From: Litorimonas sp964490745
GTDB lineage: Bacteria > Pseudomonadota > Alphaproteobacteria > Caulobacterales > Maricaulaceae
Length of the DNA: 10,930 nucleotides
Assembly (NCBI GenBank): GCA_964490745.1
Contig: CAZBDT010000080.1
Location: 1 to 10,930, forward strand
Direction of reading: 5' to 3'
The position numbers and the translations under genes are program-made. This document shows, piece after piece, positions 1 through 6,574 of this stretch (positions within the stretch are counted from its first letter, which is position 1; each line of letters opens with the position of its first letter). The notes under the pieces are model-generated. The model searched no databases, had not been told where the DNA came from, and saw only the letters and a program-made list of their open reading frames with translations.

Positions 1-248
1 ACCATTCGTTTGGCGACGGATTCACGAATATCTTTATCGGCAGATCGCAGCAATTCCACCAAAACATCACCCGCCATATGGCGTTCTTGCGGCGTAAGTT
101 GGCTGGCCGGGATACAAATCACATCGGCCAGACGTTTGGCAAGCTGACGACGGACAGCTTTATCATCAATGTCAATATCAACGGGGTCCAGCACCAAAGG
201 CGCCTGTTCCGGCTGATCGCTTTTTTGTTGAATGGCTAATCCGGCCAT
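1..248 (-). CDS. DUF2336-like protein, N-terminal part (runs off the left edge)
   Basis: The reverse complement from 248 gives an open frame of 82 codons that continues past the window edge. It starts MAGLAIQQ, has an acidic stretch (LDPVDIDIDD), and then a helical segment with QLAKRLADV, QLTPQERHMAGDVL and ADKDIRESVAKRM. Repeated short helices of the form 'er..agdvLveLlr.adkdiRe.vAkrm' are typical of the N-terminal helical repeats of DUF2336 proteins, which are mostly alphaproteobacterial and have no firmly assigned general role. No signal peptide is visible, so a cytoplasmic location is inferred. The gene diverges from the peptidase gene across 144 bases. Its ribosome binding site is weak (AAGTGAG close to the ATG). 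The family call rests on pattern only, and other HEAT-like helical proteins are possible. Confidence 0.6.
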   Translation of the reverse strand, partial: MAGLAIQQKSDQPEQAPLVLDPVDIDIDDKAVRRQLAKRLADVICIPASQLTPQERHMAGDVLVELLRSADKDIRESVAKRM

Positions 249-348
249 GTGACTCACTTTGTATATTACTTTTGCGCAAACAAGATTTACATAGACCTTA
301 AACAAAGAGAGTTAATGGGAAGTGACCTGCACCCGCCCCCTACACTTT

Positions 349-371
349 CCGACATAAGCTTCCTATGTCGG
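349..371 (+). promoter_or_regulatory. Perfect inverted repeat in the ptrB leader
   Basis: CCGACATA (349-356) and TATGTCGG (364-371) are perfect 8-base complements separated by a 7-base spacer. As RNA they would form a hairpin, possibly lengthened by two G-U pairs, ending about 9 bases before the AGGA ribosome binding site of the peptidase gene. No T-run follows, so it is not an intrinsic terminator. As DNA it could be a dimeric regulator site. The rest of the 249-392 gap between the divergent genes shows no -35/-10 pair that I would defend. Confidence 0.5.
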
Positions 372-392
372 GGCTCCATGAGGAAAAAACAG

Positions 393-2486
393 ATGAAAAT
401 TCGTCCCCTTCAGTCCGCGCCACAGGCGGAGAAACATCCGCACACACAAAGCCGGTTCGACACGGAATGGACGGATAATTATGCGTGGATGAAGGACGAG
501 AATTGGCAAGACGTGATGCGCGATCCATCCGTCCTAAATGCAGATATTCGGGCGCATCTGGAAACAGAGAACACCTATACGAAAGCCGCTCTGGAGCCTG
601 TCAAAGAGCTAAAAGACGCGATTTTTGCGGAGATGAAAGGCCGCCTGGAACCCACAGCACGCGGCGTTCCCATGCCGGACGGTCCCTATGCCTATTTTCA
701 TTTTTACCGCGAAGGCGATCAGCACGGTGTCTATGCCCGGCATGAAGTCAAAGCGGCGGAGGCAAATGATGAGATCATCTTGGATTGTGACGCCGAAGCC
801 AAAGGCACGAAATTCTTCGACCTCGGTGATGTGTCACATAGTCCGGACCATAAATGGCTCGCCTATTCCGTGGATGATAAGGGCAGTGAGAATTACGCGG
901 TCTTCCTACGCGATCTGGAAACGGGGGAGGTCTCACCAACGGGTATTGACCGCTCTGCGGGCGCGCTGGTCTGGGCGCAGGATAACCGGACGTTGTTCTG
1001 GGTGGAGCGGGATGAAAATCAACGCCCATACGCCGTGCGCTTTCGGGATGTGTTTGACCCACAAGGCAAAATCCACACGGCCTATGAAGAACAAGATCCC
1101 GGTTTTTTTGTGAGCGTTAGCGGATCAGATGATGACGCCTTTATCGAGATTAGCGCCCATAATCACACGACGAGCGAAATCCACCGCATTCCGTCTTCTG
1201 TTCCGCAAACGCCGCCCGTCTGTTTCTCTCCGCGACAGGCCGGGATTGAATATAGCCTACATGACCAAGGCGGAGTCACTTATATTTTGACCAATGCCGG
1301 CGATGCCGTGGATTTCCAGATCATGACAGGCACAAGCGGGCAATCGCCTTCAGAGTGGACACCCTTTATCCCGCACCAATCCGGCCGCCTTATCCTCGGC
1401 ATGGAGAGTTTTTCGAATTGGCTCGTGCGATTGGAGCGTGAAGACGCGCTGCCCCGTCTCGTCATTCGGAACATGGAAAATGGCGAGGAACACGCCATTG
1501 ATATGCCCGAAGCGGCCTATGGCCTCGGCATTAAATCAGGATATGAATATGACACGGATATTCTCTATTTCAGCTACGCATCACCCTCCCGCCCCGGGAC
1601 CGTTTATCGCTATGATATGAAAACCCGCAAACGGGTCAGCGTGCGGGAACAAGTCGTCCCCAGCGGCCACACGCCGGAGGATTACCGCGTTGATCGGATT
1701 TCAATTGAGGCGCGCGACGGGGAAAGTATTCCCGTCACACTGCTCGCGCGGAAAGACGTTCAAATCGACGGATCAAATCCGCTCTTGCTTTATGGCTATG
1801 GCTCTTACGGCATTACAATTCCGGCGGCTTTTCGGACAAATATTCTCTCGCTCGTGGATCGCGGCATGGTCTATGCGATCGCCCATATTCGCGGCGGGAT
1901 GTCCAAAGGCTATCAATGGTATTTGGACGGTAAGCTGGAAAAGAAAACCAACACATTTAATGATTTTGTCGATTGCAGCCGCGCGCTGGCCAAGCTGGGC
2001 TGGACTTCGGAAGGGCGCATTGTCGCCCATGGTGGCTCTGCCGGTGGATTGCTCGTCGGGGCGGCGCTCAACCAAGACCCGGAACTCTTTGCAGGGGTTA
2101 TCGCGGCTGTGCCATTTGTGGATGTTCTCAATACGATGAGCGATACAGAGCTGCCGCTGACCCCGCCGGAATGGCCGGAATGGGGCAATCCCATCACGGA
2201 TGAGGACGCCTTTCACCGCCTGCGCGGCTATTCGCCCTATGATAATGTGACGGCACGAGATTACCCGCCTGCCCTGATCACAGGCGGACTAACCGACCCG
2301 CGCGTGACCTATTGGGAGCCGGCAAAATGGGCAGCCAAATTACGCGAACATCAAACAGGTGACGCGCCCATTCTGCTCAAGATCAATATGGATGCAGGCC
2401 ATCAAGGCCAAAGCGGTCGCTATGACAGTTTAAAAGAAACCGCACTGGAATATGCCTTCGCGCTGGATTGCGTGGGATTGGGATAG
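393..2486 (+). CDS. ptrB: Oligopeptidase B-like serine peptidase (S9A, prolyl oligopeptidase family)
   Basis: This is a 697-residue protein, the usual length for oligopeptidase B, which cleaves short peptides after basic residues. The N-terminus has the family's DNYAW and LETENTY motifs, followed by a beta-propeller region to about residue 430 and then an alpha/beta hydrolase domain. Catalytic residues are visible: Ser549 in GGSAGG, Asp635 in GLTDPRVTYWEP, and His670 in DAGHQGQSGR, in the spacing of E. coli PtrB (Ser532, Asp617, His652). No signal peptide is seen, so a cytoplasmic location is likely. The ATG at 393 was chosen because AGGA lies 8 bases upstream and the protein then begins at the normal distance from DNYAW. 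In-frame ATGs at 249 and 378 would add unrelated residues. Oddity: the specificity segment reads PEWPEWGNP, so Pro595 stands where E. coli numbering places the acidic residue Glu578. An S9A peptidase of broader specificity is the alternative. Confidence 0.9.
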   Translation: MKIRPLQSAPQAEKHPHTQSRFDTEWTDNYAWMKDENWQDVMRDPSVLNADIRAHLETENTYTKAALEPVKELKDAIFAEMKGRLEPTARGVPMPDGPYAYFHFYREGDQHGVYARHEVKAAEANDEIILDCDAEAKGTKFFDLGDVSHSPDHKWLAYSVDDKGSENYAVFLRDLETGEVSPTGIDRSAGALVWAQDNRTLFWVERDENQRPYAVRFRDVFDPQGKIHTAYEEQDPGFFVSVSGSDDDAFIEISAHNHTTSEIHRIPSSVPQTPPVCFSPRQAGIEYSLHDQGGVTYILTNAGDAVDFQIMTGTSGQSPSEWTPFIPHQSGRLILGMESFSNWLVRLEREDALPRLVIRNMENGEEHAIDMPEAAYGLGIKSGYEYDTDILYFSYASPSRPGTVYRYDMKTRKRVSVREQVVPSGHTPEDYRVDRISIEARDGESIPVTLLARKDVQIDGSNPLLLYGYGSYGITIPAAFRTNILSLVDRGMVYAIAHIRGGMSKGYQWYLDGKLEKKTNTFNDFVDCSRALAKLGWTSEGRIVAHGGSAGGLLVGAALNQDPELFAGVIAAVPFVDVLNTMSDTELPLTPPEWPEWGNPITDEDAFHRLRGYSPYDNVTARDYPPALITGGLTDPRVTYWEPAKWAAKLREHQTGDAPILLKINMDAGHQGQSGRYDSLKETALEYAFALDCVGLG

Positions 2487-2488
2487 GC

Positions 2489-2665
2489 TCATTGTCGCCT
2501 AAATTCTCTGTAATAATCAGCCACATATTTTTCACAGGACTGATCGTCTAATTTAAACTCGTCCGTATATATCTGTGCGTCATATGCCAATTTGATTTTA
2601 ACATAACAAAATTCTCTTTCGATATTATGTCCTTGATCACTGCACCGCAAGTCAACCGCAGCTTG
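2489..2665 (-). pseudogene. C-terminal continuation of the second TPR gene beyond an in-frame TAG
   Basis: Directly after the TAG at 2666-2668 the same frame runs for 58 sense codons to a TGA at 2489-2491. The translation includes QAAVDLRC, NIEREFCYVKIKLAYDAQIY and EFKLDDQSCEKYVADYY. It aligns with the last ~60 residues of the TPR paralogue encoded at 4886-6397 (KQAVDARC, NVERELCYQKIKQAYDAEIF, GFKLDDQNCLKFKADYD) with one single-codon gap. The three cysteines of the paralogue's tail are all kept. There is no internal start with a convincing ribosome binding site. The segment therefore belongs to the upstream gene and is reached only by read-through, or it is newly untranslated sequence. It ends 2 bases from the convergent ptrB stop. 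Confidence 0.85.
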
Positions 2666-3982
2666 CTACGCCTTCAAAAAGTCTAACCATTTTTTAGCCT
2701 CTTTAAAATACGCGGAGCTTTGCGGAACTTTTGTAAATGCTGCCATAGCGCCGTCGCGGGCCTGCGTAATCGGCGCTGCAGTGATCTCTGCCGGAGACAG
2801 ATTACAGCTTATGCGGTCCAGTTTTTGGGTCTTATCGACGTAACACATCCCAAGCCGCATCATAATTTTATCGGTCTTAGATTTATTTGATTTCATCTCG
2901 GATAAGAGCTTGCCAGCACGCTCGCACTGCCCCTCTTGAAAAAGTCTGTTCGCGACATCAGTTTTAATGTCCGGGTCCGAACTTACTTCCGCTGCTCGTT
3001 CCAAATAGGGAAGCCCCCGTTCCGGCATACGCGCACGACGGAATAAGGCGTCTATCTTTTGAAGGTTTTCTGGCGACGCAGTGACTACCCCCGCTTCAAT
3101 TTCTCGCTCTAAGATTTCCGCGCCCTGAAAAGGCAGGTCGTAAAAATCATGATATTGAACGAGCTTTAGAATATCAGTCTCGGTCTCAATCAGCCCAGCT
3201 TGATACGTCATTTTGAAAACCTCAAAGGCCTCTTTTTCTTGTCCTGACTTGGCCAATATTGATGCCCAGCTATCCCAAAGGGTTTTATCCTCGGGCCACC
3301 GCTCGACCATGGATTTTATGACCTCTAACTGAGCGTCCGACTTGCCAAGTTGCAGATATAAGAAATTCATCAGATCATAATGTCTGCGAGTTTTGGGGGC
3401 CGCCTCAGCAAACCATTTTTCAGCCCATGGCAATGCGCGAGCATAATCTTCTGTCTGAACCCACGCATTGACGAGTAAATCGATATATTGCGGTTTGATC
3501 GTCTCAATTTCGGCAAGCCCGGCTTCTAAACGTTCAGCCCCGCGTCGAAATTGGTTACTTCCGATCATAAGCTGCGCAATGACAATATCTATATTGTCTT
3601 GCTCTTCCGGTGATAGACCGCCGGATGTCAGCGCATTTTCAAATGCCTTTATCGAGACATCTATCTGGTCGAGCTCATACGAATATTGGCCGATCATTTG
3701 ATAAATGATGCCACGCTCAAATACAGAAAGATCAGGCGTTTTTATGAGCGCGTCTAATCTTTCGATGGCCCCGGCGAAATTATCTTGCTCAGACAAGGTC
3801 GTTATCTGATCCACGATCTCTGCCACGGCGGGAGAGACCGAACGAGATTTATCTTCAGCGAAGCTCTGACCCGCAGACATTGCCAAGATCACCGCACCTA
3901 AAACAGTCATCGCACTTTGTTTGATACGGTTAGTCACAGCCTTAAAATCCACTTGGCAGCGGCAGGACGTTTCCACGCTCAT
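2666..3982 (-). CDS. Exported TPR-like protein of the second tonB module, cut short by a TAG
   Basis: The open part encodes about 438 residues from the ATG at 3982. A hydrophobic signal segment (TVLGAVILAMSAG, then QSFA before ED) predicts export to the periplasm. The mature part is helical and TPR-like, with blocks such as IYQMIGQYSYELDQ, KPQYIDLLVNAWVQTEDY, RALPWAEKWF, RWPEDKTLWDSWA and GAEILEREIE. It is a clear paralogue of the protein at 4886-6397, aligned along its whole length. The start is uncertain: the ATG at 3982 overlaps tonB by 41 bases and lacks a good ribosome binding site, while a GTG at 3937 just after the tonB stop gives a more typical signal peptide. The TAG at 2666-2668 aligns with Glu442 of the paralogue, and homology continues beyond it. 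Only three of the six cysteines shared with the paralogue lie before the stop. Its role with TonB is inferred from position. It may be a pseudogene. Confidence 0.75.
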   Translation of the reverse strand: MSVETSCRCQVDFKAVTNRIKQSAMTVLGAVILAMSAGQSFAEDKSRSVSPAVAEIVDQITTLSEQDNFAGAIERLDALIKTPDLSVFERGIIYQMIGQYSYELDQIDVSIKAFENALTSGGLSPEEQDNIDIVIAQLMIGSNQFRRGAERLEAGLAEIETIKPQYIDLLVNAWVQTEDYARALPWAEKWFAEAAPKTRRHYDLMNFLYLQLGKSDAQLEVIKSMVERWPEDKTLWDSWASILAKSGQEKEAFEVFKMTYQAGLIETETDILKLVQYHDFYDLPFQGAEILEREIEAGVVTASPENLQKIDALFRRARMPERGLPYLERAAEVSSDPDIKTDVANRLFQEGQCERAGKLLSEMKSNKSKTDKIMMRLGMCYVDKTQKLDRISCNLSPAEITAAPITQARDGAMAAFTKVPQSSAYFKEAKKWLDFLKA

Positions 3983-4679
3983 CCCGCAGGTCAAACCGAA
4001 TGGTGGTTTCCAGACCAGAGCGAGAGACGGGACGACCATTTTGAATACGCGGGGAATATTTCCACTTTTGAACCGACTTCACAGCTGCGGATTTAAGTTG
4101 GGAATTTGTACAAAGCGTCGTTTGAATATTCATGGGTTGCCCCTCCGGACTGATATCAAAACGGATTTTGCAATATCCAGAGACGTTTCCTTGCAAAAAC
4201 CGATTTGGGAAGACTGGCAGTATGCGCACAAGCGGAGTCGGGTCTTCTTTATCGACATGGATATTTATTGGGTTGTCGAAAATGATATCCGTCCTTTTGA
4301 ACTCATTTTTCTTTCCAATCACATCAATTTTGGGAAGCTTCACTTCGGCGGTTTTGATAACACCTGTTGTTGGCGGCGGGGGTGGCACTTCGACTTCGCG
4401 TATTGGTTTTACTTCCGTTTTTACGAAGTCATCAATTTCGATAACAAGCGGATTTATTTCGAAACGCGCGACCTCGACCTTGTCTTGCGGTGTGAATTCC
4501 GTCGCAATCAGATGAGCCATTGAAAGCGTTAGACCGACGGTCGCAACAGCTGCAACCGGAAGCACGGCCGCGTAGCGAGAGACTTTCTTTACTCCCTGTA
4601 CAGTGGCGCGGTTTTTATGGGCCTTTATACTCTGAGTGGGGCCCTGATCTGCATCTGAGTTTTGATGAAATATAGCCAT
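3942..4679 (-). CDS. tonB: TonB energy transducer, second copy
   Basis: This 245-residue protein has TonB architecture. A cytoplasmic N-terminus of about 35 residues precedes one membrane segment (about 36-59), then a periplasmic linker with five prolines at 99-103, and a TonB C-terminal domain (about 148-245) with FLQG, GYCKIRFD, SPEGQP, KSVQKWKYSP and TIRFDL. TonB spans the periplasm and passes ExbB/ExbD energy to outer-membrane receptors. The C-terminal 98 residues match the TonB at 6575-7225 at 69 positions by hand count. It differs in a longer, basic cytoplasmic tail and a His (56) in the membrane segment. Cys170 and Cys190 could form a disulfide. The ATG has a good ribosome binding site (GAGAGGA, 7-base spacing). 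It is the first gene of a two-gene unit with the TPR gene and has no exbB/exbD of its own, so it probably shares those of the main operon. Confidence 0.9.
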   Translation of the reverse strand: MAIFHQNSDADQGPTQSIKAHKNRATVQGVKKVSRYAAVLPVAAVATVGLTLSMAHLIATEFTPQDKVEVARFEINPLVIEIDDFVKTEVKPIREVEVPPPPPTTGVIKTAEVKLPKIDVIGKKNEFKRTDIIFDNPINIHVDKEDPTPLVRILPVFPNRFLQGNVSGYCKIRFDISPEGQPMNIQTTLCTNSQLKSAAVKSVQKWKYSPRIQNGRPVSRSGLETTIRFDLRDERGNVLPLPSGF

Positions 4680-4700
4680 GTCTGCATCCTCTCTTTTGTT

Positions 4701-4740
4701 ATGATATAACTATAGTTACATGATAACATCATAATGGCAA
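4701..4740 (-). promoter_or_regulatory. Candidate promoter and operator of the second tonB module
   Basis: The region upstream of the second tonB carries a perfect 12-base palindrome TAACTATAGTTA (4707-4718) and an adjacent ATGATAACATCAT (4720-4732) with complementary 5-base ends. ATGATATAAC at 4701 and ATGATAAC at 4720 look like related half-sites. On the minus strand, TTGCCA (4740-4735) is a reasonable -35, but no strong -10 lies at the best distance. AACTAT at 17 bases and TAACTA at 16 bases are both poor matches. A dimeric repressor or activator site overlapping the promoter is an inference. The location makes a promoter necessary, because a strong terminator lies just upstream. Confidence 0.4.
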
Positions 4741-4770
4741 GAGAAATCTAAAATCGTCTTTTATTTGCGT

Positions 4771-4794
4771 GATCAGAAGTTTGGACATCTGATC
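4771..4794 (-). repeat. Inverted repeat upstream of the second tonB
   Basis: GATCAGA (4771-4777) and TCTGATC (4788-4794) are perfect 7-base inverted repeats with a 10-base spacer. They lie between the operon terminator and the candidate promoter. This could be a regulator site or chance in AT-rich DNA. Confidence 0.35.
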
Positions 4795-4835
4795 TTCAAT
4801 CCCCCTTGCCCTTCTGTTGTTCAAATCGAGGGCAT

Positions 4836-4864
4836 AAAAAAACCCGGCTCAGAAGCCGGGTTTT
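4836..4864 (-). terminator. Intrinsic terminator of the main TonB operon
   Basis: AAAACCCGGCT (4839-4849) and AGCCGGGTTTT (4854-4864) form a perfect 11-base-pair stem with a CAGA loop. Read on the minus strand the stem runs into seven consecutive T residues (4842-4836). It begins about 21 bases after the stop codon of the TPR gene, the right place to end the operon transcript and to separate it from the second tonB module. Confidence 0.92.
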
Positions 4865-4885
4865 CAAAAAGATATGTGAATTATG

Positions 4886-6397
4886 CTATTCTTCGGTTGT
4901 CACAACGCGGAATTCTGCATCGTAATCGGCTTTAAACTTCAAACAATTTTGATCGTCTAGTTTAAAGCCATTCGTAAAGATCTCAGCGTCATAGGCTTGC
5001 TTGATCTTCTGATAGCAAAGCTCGCGCTCAACATTTCGTTCAAAGACGCAACGCGCATCGACAGCTTGTTTTTCAGCATTGATAAATTGTACCCATTTCC
5101 GCGCATCGCTGCGAACACGGGAACCATTTGGAACATTATTGAAAGCCTCAATAGCGGATTCACGTGCCTTTGTAATTGGAGCTTCCGCCATTTGGGCGTC
5201 AGTCATCTCACAATTCAAACGATCCAATTGAGCTGTTTGATCATAGCGACAGTTTGCGATCAGCATCCAAGACTTACCCGCATCATAACCACGGTTAATG
5301 GCTTCCTTAAAGGCTGTTTCCGATTTGGCACATGAACCTTCATTATAAAGGGCTTCACCTAGATCAGCATAGAGTTTGGCTTCTCCGGATTGCTGAGCCG
5401 CAGCTTCCAAAATTGGAATCGCCCGCTTATATTCTCGGGCCTGACGGAACAAACCGGAAAGCTGTTTGAGAGTCGTTGGCGTGCGAGAAATACGGTTTGC
5501 ATTGATCTCACGCTCAAGAATTTCAGCGGCTTGATAAGGCATGTCATAGAATGAATAATATTGAACGACCTTAAGAAGATCTGCTTCATCATTCAGAGCT
5601 CCGCCCAGATAAAGCATCTTTGTGACCTCAAAAGCTTCCGCTTCACGACCGCCATTTGCGAGCATAGATGCCCAGGCATCCCATAGATTTTTATCTTCTG
5701 GCCAACGTCCAATCATCTGCTTGACAATATCAGCCTGACGCCCCTGCATTCCCAAATTATTATACAGGAAGTTTAGCAGGTCGAAATGCTTACGCTCTTT
5801 TGGGCGAGCAGCATTAAACCATTTCTCTGCCCATGGCAGCGCACGATTATAGTCTTCAGCTTGAACCCAAGCATTAACGAGAAGATCAATATATTGTGGC
5901 TTTTGCTGGCCACCGGAATTGAGGTAGTTCTCAAGGCGCGTCGCACCGTCACGATACTGCCCGTTACCGATCATGAGCTGCGCAATCACAACTCTGATAT
6001 TACCGACTTCTTTTGGCAATAATCCGCCTGAACTAATCGCGCTTTCAAAATAACGCTGTGCATCAACGGGACGGTCAAGCTGATAGCTATATTGACCCAG
6101 CATTTGATACATGGTGGATTTTTCATATGGATTGAGATCCGGTAAATTAAGAGCGGCCACCAATGCGTTCACAGCACCTGCATTGTCGCCGTTATTCGCC
6201 ATGGTTTGAGCGTTGTTTACGGCTTCACCTGATTTTGCGTCAAACTGACGACCTTCATCAGCAGGGGTATCCTGCGCAATGGCTGCACCTTGATATGCGA
6301 CGCCTGAAAGAGCAACACTTGCAACGGCCAATAAGCTGGCGCCCATCATAGAAGCCGCGCTGATACGAAATTTATGTGTCAAACTTTGGTAGGTCAT
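4886..6397 (-). CDS. Exported TPR-like protein, last gene of the TonB operon
   Basis: This protein has about 503 residues. A signal peptide is visible: a basic start (THKFRISAAS), a hydrophobic stretch, and probable cleavage after AIA at residue 41. The mature part is a chain of helical pairs with TPR character, for example MYQMLGQYSYQLDRPVDAQR, RALPWAEKWF, WPEDKNLWDAWASML, AEILEREI and AIPILEAAA, then a tail with NVERELCY and KLDDQNC. Six cysteines at about 356, 383, 396, 450, 461 and 485 could form periplasmic disulfides. TPR proteins regularly close TonB2/TtpC-type clusters; their exact job is not established, but an aid to TonB function in the periplasm is the usual proposal. AAGGA lies 10 bases before the ATG at 6397 and 4 bases before another at 6403, so either may be the start. 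It lies 177 bases after tonB and is followed by a strong terminator. A paralogue lies at 2489-3982. Confidence 0.85.
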   Translation of the reverse strand: MTYQSLTHKFRISAASMMGASLLAVASVALSGVAYQGAAIAQDTPADEGRQFDAKSGEAVNNAQTMANNGDNAGAVNALVAALNLPDLNPYEKSTMYQMLGQYSYQLDRPVDAQRYFESAISSGGLLPKEVGNIRVVIAQLMIGNGQYRDGATRLENYLNSGGQQKPQYIDLLVNAWVQAEDYNRALPWAEKWFNAARPKERKHFDLLNFLYNNLGMQGRQADIVKQMIGRWPEDKNLWDAWASMLANGGREAEAFEVTKMLYLGGALNDEADLLKVVQYYSFYDMPYQAAEILEREINANRISRTPTTLKQLSGLFRQAREYKRAIPILEAAAQQSGEAKLYADLGEALYNEGSCAKSETAFKEAINRGYDAGKSWMLIANCRYDQTAQLDRLNCEMTDAQMAEAPITKARESAIEAFNNVPNGSRVRSDARKWVQFINAEKQAVDARCVFERNVERELCYQKIKQAYDAEIFTNGFKLDDQNCLKFKADYDAEFRVVTTEE

Positions 6398-6574
6398 GAT
6401 CATTTCATCCTTACTGTTGACGACCACAGTTGGATAACTTCAGACCGTGGTAGTGTTAAATCGGGTCTAGATGGGTAAGAGACCTGATCATTTGCCGACT
6501 TTCCACTCACATATGAGTGATGGAAAGATGATGGGATTAATGGTCGCAGCAAGCCGCGACCCTTTAGCTTAGTT
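6398..6574 (-). promoter_or_regulatory. tonB-TPR intergenic region with hairpins
   Basis: This 177-base gap is the longest inside the operon. GGTCGC (6542-6547) and GCGACC (6556-6561) are perfect 6-base complements. A second, larger hairpin spans 6500-6526: CACTCA and TGAGTG around a CATA loop, with TTTC and GAAA flanks and a small bulge. A weaker pair is ATCGGGTC with GACCTGAT (6460-6488). None is followed by a T-run on the minus strand, so they do not look like terminators. They may protect or process the mRNA and so set different levels of TonB and TPR protein. No convincing promoter or small gene was seen. Confidence 0.45.

Noticed and set aside
249..392. Longer ptrB start at 249 or 378
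   Set aside because: The added residues do not resemble oligopeptidase B, would translate the leader hairpin if started at 249, and the best-spaced AGGA belongs to the ATG at 393.
2489..2668. TAG recoded to an amino acid across the genome
   Set aside because: TAG serves as the ordinary stop of ptrB, the ttpC-like gene and the DUF3450 gene in this window, so general reassignment is not plausible.
3921..4523. A 200-residue plus-strand frame antisense to the second tonB
   Set aside because: It lies opposite a convincing TonB, begins with TTG, has no ribosome binding site and encodes no recognisable domain; it is a shadow of tonB codon use.
4839..4864. Terminator also serving the plus strand
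   Set aside because: The stem is symmetric, and TTTT follows on the plus strand, but no plus-strand gene leads into it and the long T-run is on the minus-strand side.
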